Source: a virus. From it: a DNA stretch of 35,309 nucleotides. The notes beneath the pieces are model-generated. The model was given only the letters and a program-made list of their open reading frames with translations, had not been told where the DNA came from and searched no databases. This document shows, piece after piece, positions 28,393 to 35,309 of this stretch. The stretch lies in IMG/VR virus record IMGVR_UViG_3300038427_000181, positions 1 through 35,309 of that record, one strand, 5' to 3'. Positions within the stretch are counted from its first letter, which is position 1. Each line of letters opens with the position of its first letter. The translations under genes were made by a program, and so were the position numbers.

Positions 28393-28450
28393 TTATGCGG
28401 CCGCCCAAGCATTCTGGCGCTGGCAGGCTGAAGTTTTCAAAGAGCAGTGA
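28289..28450 (+). CDS. Tail assembly chaperone, shifted-frame extension (gpT-like)
   Basis: 53 codons of extension (AQEESLLQLAQVAESFHTRPSAMLELTGAPAIQLDYAAAQAFWRWQAEVFKEQ), whose helices, THRPS..L......I.LD..AA..F pattern and end next to the tape measure gene are those of chaperone extensions. Read with the zero frame it gives a fusion of about 178-179 aa. The frame can start independently at ATG 28259, but that start has no good SD. It should bind the tape measure protein during tail assembly. Confidence 0.75.
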   Translation, partial: AQEESLLQLAQVAESFHTRPSAMLELTGAPAIQLDYAAAQAFWRWQAEVFKEQ

Positions 28451-28456
28451 GGATCC

Positions 28457-30133
28457 GTGGGTGATTCCACTTTAGGGCTGCTGTTCACCATCGACGCTGA
28501 CGCTTCCAACGCGCAGCAAGCAGTCGACCAATTTGCAGGGAATGTAGGGACCGGGTTTAACCAAGCGGCCGGCGCTACCAAACCGTTGAACGACGCCCTG
28601 CTGAGCAACCGCGAAACCGTGCGGCTGCTTTCCGAAGAGGCGGGGGTGCACCTTCCCCGCGCCGTCTCGAGCGCGATCGCGAAAATGCTCCCCGACATCG
28701 CGAGTCTCGGCACCGCATTCCTCGGCGTGTTTGCGGTCGAGGAAGTGATCAGGTTTGCCGAAAAGGTGCATAAGCTCGCCGATGAATTCAACGGAGTCGC
28801 CGCCGCGCAGAAGGTCATGGCCGCGGCCGCGCGAGAGAACGACTCGATCATGGAGAGCCTGGCGAAACATAGCTTGGATTACGCCAGGACCCAAGCAAGC
28901 CTTTTGGTCGCACAGGTAGCCCAGGAAGAAGCCACCATCCAACGGCTCAAGGACACCGAAGATGGAACCGGTCGGCTGAACACTATGACCGGGCAGCTTG
29001 TCCAGGCCTATCACTTCTGGTTTGGCGAGTCTAAAAACCTGGCGGCGGCCGAGAAACAGTTGGCCGAGGATCAGAAGCTCCGCGATTCGGTCGTCAAAAT
29101 CCTGGGCGAAGATGAGGACAAACAGCATAAGAAGAACAAGCAGGCAGCAGAGAAGGCTGCAGCGGCGGAGGCGCGCCGCCTTGAGGCTTTGAATAGATTC
29201 AATCAGGAATTGGTGAAGGAACAGGCGCACTACGAGAAGCTCTGGGAGACCATGTCGAAGCATGATGCTGCCGAGCAGCTCGAGCTCGAAAAAGAAGCGG
29301 ACAAAGCTCTCGGCCTGCATTCGAAGCACATCGGCGAAGCGGTTGGCCTCTTCACCCAACTCGGCGATGCTCAGTGGAAACTCACTGATGCCGAGAAGAA
29401 CGCGCTGCCCTGGCTCGCCCTCGAGAATGACAAGCTAGTCCAGATGTCGCAGCGGAGCAAGGAAATCACCGAGGAGATTCAAAACCGAGACATCCCGGCG
29501 CGCCGCAAAATCGAGCTCGAATACGAGCGGCAGATTGATGCTTCCCGGCGATACGTCGCGCAGTTAGAACGCGAAGTTGCCGCAGGCAAGGCAAGCGCCG
29601 ATAAGCTGGAGGCCGTAAAAAAGCAGGAGGCAGAGGCTGAGGTTATATTCAATCAGCAACGCATCGCTTCCCTGAAACAGCTTCAAATAGAGCAAGAAAA
29701 AGCCACGATGATGGCGGGCGTTTCGCTCCTGCAGACTTTGGGCTTTCGCAAGGCCGCAGCGATCACCGAGGCGATTTGGGAAACGGCGCAGGCTTATGCG
29801 GCGTTCGCTCGATATGATTACTGGTCCGGAGCGCAGCATTTGCTGGCGGCGGCGGAGTATGGCGTAGTCGCCGGGCAGAGCGGTGGTCGCGGGGGCGCTG
29901 GCGGAAGCGCTACGGGGCCCGCGACTGCCGCGGGCACGGTGGCCGGGTCGCAGGCGGCGCTGGCGCCGGGAGCGTCCAGCCCGCAGCGGTCGTCTCTGGT
30001 AGTGAATTTGCACCTCGACGGCAGACAGTTCGCCACGGCCATCATTCCATCGCTCAGCCATGCCGTCCAGCACAACGATGCGAACCTGATCGCGCGGGTG
30101 TCGCGCGTCCAGACGCCTTACGGAGGAAGGTAG
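28457..30133 (+). CDS. Tape measure protein
   Basis: 558 aa, starting at GTG 28457 (GAGGATCC upstream). The N-terminus (LGLLFTIDADASNAQQAVDQFAGNVG) and helical body with long coiled coils (about residues 110-300 and 330-420, e.g. RYVAQLEREVAAGKASADKLEAVKKQEAEAEVIFNQ) end in a Gly/Ala-rich hydrophobic region (YWSGAQHLLAAAEYGVVAGQSGGRGGAGG). Length sets tail length. At about 1.5 A per residue this predicts a short tail of roughly 85 nm, a family-rule inference. It precedes the distal tail genes. Confidence 0.85.
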   Translation: MGDSTLGLLFTIDADASNAQQAVDQFAGNVGTGFNQAAGATKPLNDALLSNRETVRLLSEEAGVHLPRAVSSAIAKMLPDIASLGTAFLGVFAVEEVIRFAEKVHKLADEFNGVAAAQKVMAAAARENDSIMESLAKHSLDYARTQASLLVAQVAQEEATIQRLKDTEDGTGRLNTMTGQLVQAYHFWFGESKNLAAAEKQLAEDQKLRDSVVKILGEDEDKQHKKNKQAAEKAAAAEARRLEALNRFNQELVKEQAHYEKLWETMSKHDAAEQLELEKEADKALGLHSKHIGEAVGLFTQLGDAQWKLTDAEKNALPWLALENDKLVQMSQRSKEITEEIQNRDIPARRKIELEYERQIDASRRYVAQLEREVAAGKASADKLEAVKKQEAEAEVIFNQQRIASLKQLQIEQEKATMMAGVSLLQTLGFRKAAAITEAIWETAQAYAAFARYDYWSGAQHLLAAAEYGVVAGQSGGRGGAGGSATGPATAAGTVAGSQAALAPGASSPQRSSLVVNLHLDGRQFATAIIPSLSHAVQHNDANLIARVSRVQTPYGGR

Positions 30134-30137
30134 AAAG

Positions 30138-30214
30138 GAAGTCATCAGTTGTCAGTCATCAGTTAAGGGTCTTACTGATAACTGACAACTGACAACTGAT
30201 AACCGAGAACTGAA
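30138..30214 (+). repeat. TCAGT/ACTGA heptamer array, unit 18
   Basis: GAAGT edge, four TCAGTNN units, a centre (TAAGGGTCTTA, nearly palindromic), five to six NNACTGA units. The next start has no SD. Confidence 0.9.
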
Positions 30215-30219
30215 TTCTG

Positions 30220-30894
30220 ATGCTCTACCTCAACGATTCCGGCGGGAACACTTGGAATATCACGATCCTCGGCAATGGTGTCTTTGACCCGATCCCAGTC
30301 AGCCCGCAGACACCTGCCACCGTCATCCTGAACGACTTTACGAGCCAGACGCTGACATCGTGGCAGATGGGAATCAACCTACTCGGCGAACTAATCTCCA
30401 CCTCCGTGACTTTCGATGCTGGCTATCCTTGCATCTATGCGCTGAGTCCCTGGGTGATCCGCATTCAGGGCGCCACTGGAGAGTGGGAAACCGCCTCGGC
30501 GCTGGGTTGGGGAGTGATCGCTTACACGCCGGTGGGCGGCAGCCTGACCGGTTTCACGTTTGTCTATCCGCCCAGGAACGTGCCGCGATTCTCTCGCAAT
30601 TTCGTCCGGCACGACAACGTCGCATCGAGCGGGGTTCGGGAATCACTGCTCGAGCGCATCGAAAAATTCTTGAGCTTCGATATCCTTGTGGCGACGGGAG
30701 CCGACCTGACGAATTGGTCGCTGTTTATGGACTACGCGGGCCTCGGCGGGCCTTTCGACTTCACTCCGCCGGCGTCGTACAACATTCCGAAGACTACATA
30801 TCTCCTGGAGGACACGAACTGGGAGACGAAGTACAAAAGCTCGGGACTGTTTACCTTTTCCGTGAAGTTTCGAGAGGATGTGGGGTGGCCATGA
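30220..30894 (+). CDS. Distal tail protein candidate
   Basis: 224 aa, beta-rich. The C-terminal part (RHDNVASSGVRESLLERIEKFLSFDILVATGADLTNWSLFMDYAGLGGPFDFTPPASYNIPKTTYLLED, then FTFSVKFREDV) has the pattern of tail proteins in other phages in which a beta domain ends with a K(L)KFR-type strand. Place after the tape measure fits a DIT-like role linking tube and baseplate. No SD precedes ATG 30220. The stop overlaps the next ATG. Confidence 0.6.
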   Translation: MLYLNDSGGNTWNITILGNGVFDPIPVSPQTPATVILNDFTSQTLTSWQMGINLLGELISTSVTFDAGYPCIYALSPWVIRIQGATGEWETASALGWGVIAYTPVGGSLTGFTFVYPPRNVPRFSRNFVRHDNVASSGVRESLLERIEKFLSFDILVATGADLTNWSLFMDYAGLGGPFDFTPPASYNIPKTTYLLEDTNWETKYKSSGLFTFSVKFREDVGWP

Positions 30895-31292
30895 GGAAAA
30901 AGAAAGTGGACCAATACGCTGGGATTGACCCGGGAATTCGACAGATTGTCAGAATTCTTAGTGAGAACGGTGTAGAAACCTGCCAATCGTGTGCCGCATC
31001 GGGGCCATTTGGACAGGGTTCCGGGAAAGACAACGGCGACGCGCATTCTTATTCCGAACCAACAGTCGATTTCATAGGATCGCTGGCAGCGGGGTTCCAC
31101 GCTCTTTCGGTAGCAATGACACACGGTCTTCCCGTGGCTGAATTGCGGAGAGTCTGGAAGATGAACAATGGAGAACCGGAGGGTCCGATCTGGTCAATGA
31201 CCTTCAATTTGGCTTCAGAGAAACTGACCGGCTGGCTAGCTAAGGATTCGAAAGTCTACAAAAAGGTGCATGGAAAGTGTTACTGCGGCTAA
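30891..31292 (+). CDS. Conserved phage protein (GVETxxSC type)
   Basis: 133 aa. It matches a widespread phage protein pattern: GVETCQSCAASGPFGQGSGKDNGDAHSYSEPTVDFIG (about residues 28-64), AGFHALSVAMTHGLPVAELRRVWKMNNGEPEGPIWSMTF (about 67-105) and a final CYCG. Function unknown to me. Starting at ATG 30891 in an ATGA overlap with the distal tail gene, it is translationally coupled. It is a common passenger near tail genes. Confidence 0.7.
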   Translation: MRKKKVDQYAGIDPGIRQIVRILSENGVETCQSCAASGPFGQGSGKDNGDAHSYSEPTVDFIGSLAAGFHALSVAMTHGLPVAELRRVWKMNNGEPEGPIWSMTFNLASEKLTGWLAKDSKVYKKVHGKCYCG

Positions 31293-31327
31293 GGGAATCG
31301 TGTAGATGAGCCTCTTGGTAAGAAGCG

Positions 31328-31362
31328 TAACTGATGACTGAGAACTGACAACTGAAAACTAA
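31328..31362 (+). repeat. TCAGT/ACTGA heptamer array, unit 19 (right half only)
   Basis: Four to five NNACTGA units without a TCAGT arm, directly before the SD AAGGAAG of the next gene. Confidence 0.85.
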
Positions 31363-31373
31363 GGAAGCTCTTC

Positions 31374-33581
31374 GTGATTACTGGAAATTCGACCTGGGAA
31401 ACGGCGCTCGCCGCGCAGTTCAAGCATCCGCTCTATCTGCTGCGGATCCCGGATTTCCACGTCTGCATCGGGTCTTTCAAGGCGGGAGACCAGGGCGTAA
31501 CGGACGCGACGGGCATCGGACCCGTGATGCCGTTCATGGTTGTGCCGAGCGGCGCATCGCAATCGATTAGCGAGCTCGATGGGCAAAGCTCGATTGGTTC
31601 GCTCGACATCGAGTGCAACGACCCCGCCGGCGTCCTGAAGGGCCTGGCAGCGTCCTCCGGCGCCATCGGCACCACCGCCATGTTCTCGCTGGGCTTCCCC
31701 GGCATGGACTTGGCGGACTTCGTCGTCCTGCACACCATGCAGTTGATGCCGATCAAGATGGCGAGCTCCGGAAACATGATTATCCCGTTGTCCGATCCCC
31801 AGCGTTTCATGAAGGCTTACATCTTCCTCGAAGGCGGCCCGCAGCCGCCCGAGTGGATTGCCAGCGCCTATTACCCGGTCGGCTATCAGATTAGCGACGC
31901 GAATGGCAACGTGCAGGAAGTTTGGAGCCCCGGCACGAGCGGGCTTGCGGCGCCGACATGGTCCACGGTGCTCGAAGCTCTGACCCCAGATGGATCGCCG
32001 CCGCGGGGAGCCTGGGCCGCGAGCAGTAATTTCAACTTGGGATTCCAGATTGTCGACTCGAATGGCAACATCCAGCAGGTTTATGTTGCCGGGATTTCTG
32101 GCGGCACGGCGCCAGGCGTCTGGCAGGCCGTGGTCGGCAATCTGACCACCGATGGCACGGTCACTTGGGTTTGCGCGCAGATTGGCTCGGCGGGAAGCGG
32201 CGGAATCTACTGGCAGCTTGCCCAGCTTGGCACGGGCAAGGCCGGAGACGAGCCGCCGATCGGGGATTCTTTCTTCGGCAACGGCGAGGATGTGAGCGAC
32301 ACGAACCCCCGCTGGATTTGCGGCAACCCCATCGATATTTTCCTGTTCGTCGCTCAGAACGAATTGGGCATCGGGCAGACGAACATGGGCGCGCCGGCGA
32401 GCTGGCAGCTCTACACGCCGGGCAACGACGCGACGCTGATCAATCCAAACGCCTGGCTCGACGTGCCGCAACTGCTGGCACTGCGCGACGGCCCTTTCTC
32501 CGGCGATCGCATGGAGTTCAAAATCACCAGCGCCACCGACGCCAAGGGCTGGCTCGAAGACCAGATCCTGAAGCCGCTGGGGCTCTATACGATCGTCAAA
32601 AGCACCGGACAGCTTTTCGTCAAGAGCATGAAGTCGCCGGCGAATCTCGTTACGCAGAGCACCAGCATCGGCACTGTAGTCATCAATGACAACGCCGTAG
32701 GGCTGATGTCCGGCGATGCCTTTCTCACGGACGGGTCGTGGAACGGCCAGCTTTTTCCGACGCCAGACGGCCCTTACGTGATCGAGGAGGTCCTGAATGC
32801 CAGCATCTTGCACCTGACGGTCAACACGGGACTCCTTGAATACAACGTACCCTATATGGTGACGCTGGGAAACGCTCTGGCACTCAGTGCGCGGCAGATT
32901 GTAGGAACTCCGGAGATCGATCGGCTCGACGTGGTGAACTCCGTCCAGATCAATATGGACGTGGACGATGCGCAGACCCAGATCGCCGCACGCACCTACA
33001 ACGGCACCTTCCTATTCCAGCAGCAGGAGTCTATCGACACGTACAAGCAAGAATTCAGAGTGACGGTGGACCTGCAAGGGCTGCGCACCAACTACGGCGG
33101 CTACTTGCGCGGATATATCCTGGCGGACCGCATCTTCCGCCGCCATTCGGGGATCCCTTACGGGGCGACGCCGTCCTACAAGATCAAGGCGTTCTTCGCG
33201 GGGATTAAGCTCGAGGTGGGCGACTTCATTGCGCTCACGCATCCCCTGGTCGTTGACGTCATGACGGGCACTCGCGGGATCACCAGTGTGCTCTGCGAGG
33301 TGATCGATCGCCAGCCGAATTACAACGATGGTTCTATCGATCTGACCGTGCTCGACACGCGCTTCATGCGGCTGTCGACCGTGGCGGACCGGACCTACGC
33401 GAATCCCAGCCCGCCACCTACGACGCTGACAGTCACCGGGCCATGGAAGATCGCGCCGGCGGTATCGAGCGTCCCGGTTTACACCTCAGCCTCGGATGCG
33501 CAGAAAAACACGTATATGTTTGTGAGTTCGGCAGCGACGGGGAAATACTCCAATGGCGACGCGGGCCATACGATTTTCTGA
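31374..33581 (+). CDS. Baseplate/tail hub protein with carbohydrate-binding-like repeats
   Basis: 735 aa, starting at GTG 31374 (AAGGAAG, six bases). Residues about 1-150 form an N-terminal hub domain. Residues about 158-260 hold two repeats of the WxASxYYxxGYQIxDxNGNVQxVxxxGTSG...W...LTxDG type, found in many phage receptor-binding proteins. The rest (about 290-735) ends LEVGDFIALTHPLVVDVMTGTRG, as in baseplate hubs. Near 520 the DVDDAQTQIAARTYN segment fits a hub beta domain. Probably contacts host surface sugars. Confidence 0.7.
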   Translation: MITGNSTWETALAAQFKHPLYLLRIPDFHVCIGSFKAGDQGVTDATGIGPVMPFMVVPSGASQSISELDGQSSIGSLDIECNDPAGVLKGLAASSGAIGTTAMFSLGFPGMDLADFVVLHTMQLMPIKMASSGNMIIPLSDPQRFMKAYIFLEGGPQPPEWIASAYYPVGYQISDANGNVQEVWSPGTSGLAAPTWSTVLEALTPDGSPPRGAWAASSNFNLGFQIVDSNGNIQQVYVAGISGGTAPGVWQAVVGNLTTDGTVTWVCAQIGSAGSGGIYWQLAQLGTGKAGDEPPIGDSFFGNGEDVSDTNPRWICGNPIDIFLFVAQNELGIGQTNMGAPASWQLYTPGNDATLINPNAWLDVPQLLALRDGPFSGDRMEFKITSATDAKGWLEDQILKPLGLYTIVKSTGQLFVKSMKSPANLVTQSTSIGTVVINDNAVGLMSGDAFLTDGSWNGQLFPTPDGPYVIEEVLNASILHLTVNTGLLEYNVPYMVTLGNALALSARQIVGTPEIDRLDVVNSVQINMDVDDAQTQIAARTYNGTFLFQQQESIDTYKQEFRVTVDLQGLRTNYGGYLRGYILADRIFRRHSGIPYGATPSYKIKAFFAGIKLEVGDFIALTHPLVVDVMTGTRGITSVLCEVIDRQPNYNDGSIDLTVLDTRFMRLSTVADRTYANPSPPPTTLTVTGPWKIAPAVSSVPVYTSASDAQKNTYMFVSSAATGKYSNGDAGHTIF

Positions 33582-33591
33582 GGGTTGAACC

Positions 33592-35043
33592 ATGCGCAAG
33601 AATTTCATCGCGACGGTTTGGGTGCTGGGCGGAATGCTTTTGATTGGCAGCCTGGGCCAGCTTATCGGTCAAGGCGGCCCCCATGCTGCTATAGGTGTGG
33701 CCAATACCTGGACAGCGCTGCAAACTTTCTCTCTGGGGATCCAAGGCAAGGGAATTCCCAAAATCTATCTGGCCAGTGATTACACCTCTGGTTCCTTGAC
33801 GGGCGGCATTCAGGAGGCAATCGCTGCGGTCGCCGCCGCGGGAGGCGGCGAGGTTGAGGTTCGGGCGAGTGTGCCCATCGCGACAGCAGCCATTAATATG
33901 GCGGCGGGCGTGAACGTCCGGGGCATAGGCGACGATATCAGCGTCACCTTCACCAGCGTTACCAACGGTTTTGTGTGGCCGAACACAGCGAACTACGCGC
34001 GGCTCTACAACCTCGGGCTGGTCGCAGGAAACGGCTCCTCCGGTAAGGCCATTGATATCGAAGATGCCTCAAGTGCGGCTGCCGATGTAGTCGTCGAGGA
34101 TGTGCGCCTCAGCGCGACGAACGCGCCCACGACGGTTTGGGCGTACTGTATCTTCCTCAAGAACGCGCAACTCGAACGTTTCAGCAGGATTAAGCCCCAG
34201 TCGTGCACCGTGCCAATCCATACGGAGGGATATTCGAATTCAGTCGATTTTGACAGCATCAACTTGACCGCGAACGTTGCCAGCACGACCTATGTGGATA
34301 TCCAGGGTGGCGCGCCAATCACTTTTCTGGCCGGAGAAATCGAGGGCAACGCCAGCGGCGAACTCGTAAAGATCACGCAGCCTGGAGCAGCCGCGACCTA
34401 CGTAAACTTTCAGGCTACTGCGTTCGAGAACGCCAATGGGACGGGGAAGGGAATCCACGCCAATGATGGGAGGTTCGAGTGCCACGATTGCACTCTCAGC
34501 CTTCCGGCGCAGCTTGCTTTCGTGATTGGCGACGTCTCAACCACCACAAACTGTAAGATTATCGGGGGAAGCGGAGCGAGTTGGACGTTTGGGGCGCATG
34601 AGTCTCTTAGCACGGTCCTCGGTTATTACTACACGGGCGCGGATCCTGTTGATAGCAGCGGTGGGCTTAACCTTGTTCTTGGCGTGACTGGTAACGGGGA
34701 TTATGTCCCTATGCAATCCATTGTCGTCGGCCCCCCAGGATTGGAATTTCTACAAGACGACAGCATTGCCGGGCCCGTGATGATTCAGCAGGGTCCCTCA
34801 GACTCGAATGATTTATTTCAATGGCTAAATTCTAGTGCAGTGGTTCAGGGGAGGATCGACGGCAGCTTTCGGTTTTCCGGCCCAGGAGCGATCTTCACAG
34901 CGGCGGCGCCCACGGTGAGCGTAAGCCAAATCGGATTCGGCGGCACCACGGCTGCAGCAAGCAGCTGCGGCAGCCTCTCTGGAGCGGCTGGATGCGTCGT
35001 GATCAATGTGGCAGGCACGCCGCGCTACGTTCCTTACTGGTAA
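33592..35043 (+). CDS. Tail fibre/spike-like beta-helix protein with hydrophobic N-terminus
   Basis: 483 aa. It starts MRKNFIATVWVLGGMLLIGSLGQLI, a basic hydrophobic stretch like a signal peptide or anchor and unusual for a fibre. A beta-helix region (GGIQEAIAAVAAAGGGEVEVRASVPIATAAINMAAGVNVRGIGDDISVTF, then YLNLG- and IDGN-like turns) occupies about residues 60-340. The end (FLQDDSIAGPVMIQQGPSDSND, then GAIFTAAAPTVSVSQIGFGGTTAAASSCGSL) resembles fibre tips. It may be displayed on the virion or exported. Place after the hub favours a fibre. Confidence 0.65.
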   Translation: MRKNFIATVWVLGGMLLIGSLGQLIGQGGPHAAIGVANTWTALQTFSLGIQGKGIPKIYLASDYTSGSLTGGIQEAIAAVAAAGGGEVEVRASVPIATAAINMAAGVNVRGIGDDISVTFTSVTNGFVWPNTANYARLYNLGLVAGNGSSGKAIDIEDASSAAADVVVEDVRLSATNAPTTVWAYCIFLKNAQLERFSRIKPQSCTVPIHTEGYSNSVDFDSINLTANVASTTYVDIQGGAPITFLAGEIEGNASGELVKITQPGAAATYVNFQATAFENANGTGKGIHANDGRFECHDCTLSLPAQLAFVIGDVSTTTNCKIIGGSGASWTFGAHESLSTVLGYYYTGADPVDSSGGLNLVLGVTGNGDYVPMQSIVVGPPGLEFLQDDSIAGPVMIQQGPSDSNDLFQWLNSSAVVQGRIDGSFRFSGPGAIFTAAAPTVSVSQIGFGGTTAAASSCGSLSGAAGCVVINVAGTPRYVPYW

Positions 35044-35049
35044 AAAGCT

Positions 35050-35309
35050 ATGTCGCAAATGACTTTCGCTTTCGGGCCGCCGGGGTTCTTCGACCTCGAT
35101 CCAGCCAACTTTGCCGCAGATCAACCGGTCGAGGACGATGATCTGACGAAGCTGCTGGCCATCGCCAAGTTCGCGGCAGTGCGGACTGAACCGATTTATA
35201 TGGGCTGGTACAAGAACGGCGACACGATCCCCACACCCGTCAGCCCCGTCGATGGCTACGCCTACTCACGGGCCGAGTGCAACATGATCGTCAGCGGGTT
35301 CTTTAGTCG
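35050..35309 (+). CDS. Tail-region protein, partial (runs off the window)
   Basis: At least 86 codons remain open to the end. It starts MSQMTFAFGPPGFFDLDPANFAADQPVEDDDLTKLLAIAKFAAVRTEPIYMGWYKNGDTI. The end is missing. The start is helical then beta, and no family was recognised. It starts six bases after the preceding stop, so it is probably in the same operon. Confidence 0.55.
   Translation, partial: MSQMTFAFGPPGFFDLDPANFAADQPVEDDDLTKLLAIAKFAAVRTEPIYMGWYKNGDTIPTPVSPVDGYAYSRAECNMIVSGFFS

Noticed and set aside
30360-31292. 310-aa ORF covering the distal tail gene in another frame
   Set aside because: Only its last 133 residues match a known pattern. The rest is a shadow. The real start is ATG 30891 in an ATGA overlap.
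332-31362. TCAGT/ACTGA arrays as CRISPR arrays
   Set aside because: Units are 7 bp with no 25-40 nt spacers, arms are inverted rather than direct only, and no cas genes are present.
332-31362. All arrays as rho-independent terminators
   Set aside because: Most lack a T-run after the stem and have imperfect pairing between arms. Only unit 13 is plausible.
31359-32813. 484-aa minus-strand ORF opposite the hub gene
   Set aside because: High-GC shadow ORF. The + strand protein has recognisable repeats and hub motifs, and this one has none.

Overview
The window is a stretch of phage or prophage DNA, with almost every gene on the + strand. It carries a Mu-type head module (DUF2730-like, gp26-like, DUF3486 small terminase, gp28-type large terminase, DUF935 portal, MuF, gpG, gpI protease with nested scaffold, capsid, DUF1320) joined to a siphovirus-type tail (two paralogous tube proteins, a frameshifted chaperone pair, a short tape measure protein, no sheath). 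This layout resembles the transposable siphophages B3 and D3112 rather than Mu itself. No transposase, integrase, tRNA, rRNA or CRISPR is present, so whether it integrates, and how, cannot be decided here. The host is probably a GC-rich soil-type bacterium. I lean to Acidobacteriota, because of the intergenic TCAGT/ACTGA heptamer arrays and a secreted ASH-like domain, but this is recall-based inference.

Layout: 36-4968 holds small early or accessory genes (MazG-like hydrolase, winged-helix-like protein, possible GemA-like protein, Cys-rich small proteins). A Fis-type regulator behind a perfect 22-bp palindrome (4971-5249) precedes a lysis-like region (5350-9256) with a GH73 glucosaminidase, a spanin-like protein, a possible Tat-exported protein, a papain-like protein and a holin-like protein. 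Head genes fill 9256-25279. They are interrupted twice: by a 0.7-kb cassette (antisense gene plus HTH gene) between terminase and portal, and by three signal-peptide genes (16049-20692) between gpG and gpI. Tail genes fill 25349-35309 and the last gene runs off the window.

The most striking property is repeat load. Nineteen gene boundaries carry TCAGTNN heptamers, usually followed by inverted NNACTGA heptamers. At least four other period-7 families, and several hairpin families of dispersed chromosomal type, sit between genes or in frame inside genes (endolysin, large terminase, portal-MuF, a small membrane protein). The in-frame insertions mostly fall in linkers or loops, so the genes look intact. 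Several late genes start directly behind an array with no Shine-Dalgarno (SD) sequence.

The cassette at 11985-12688 is the best candidate for a discrete acquired unit. It is flanked by a 10-bp direct repeat, duplicates the 5' end of the portal gene, and carries a minus-strand promoter whose spacer is filled by a 9-1-9 palindrome, next to an HTH gene that could bind it.
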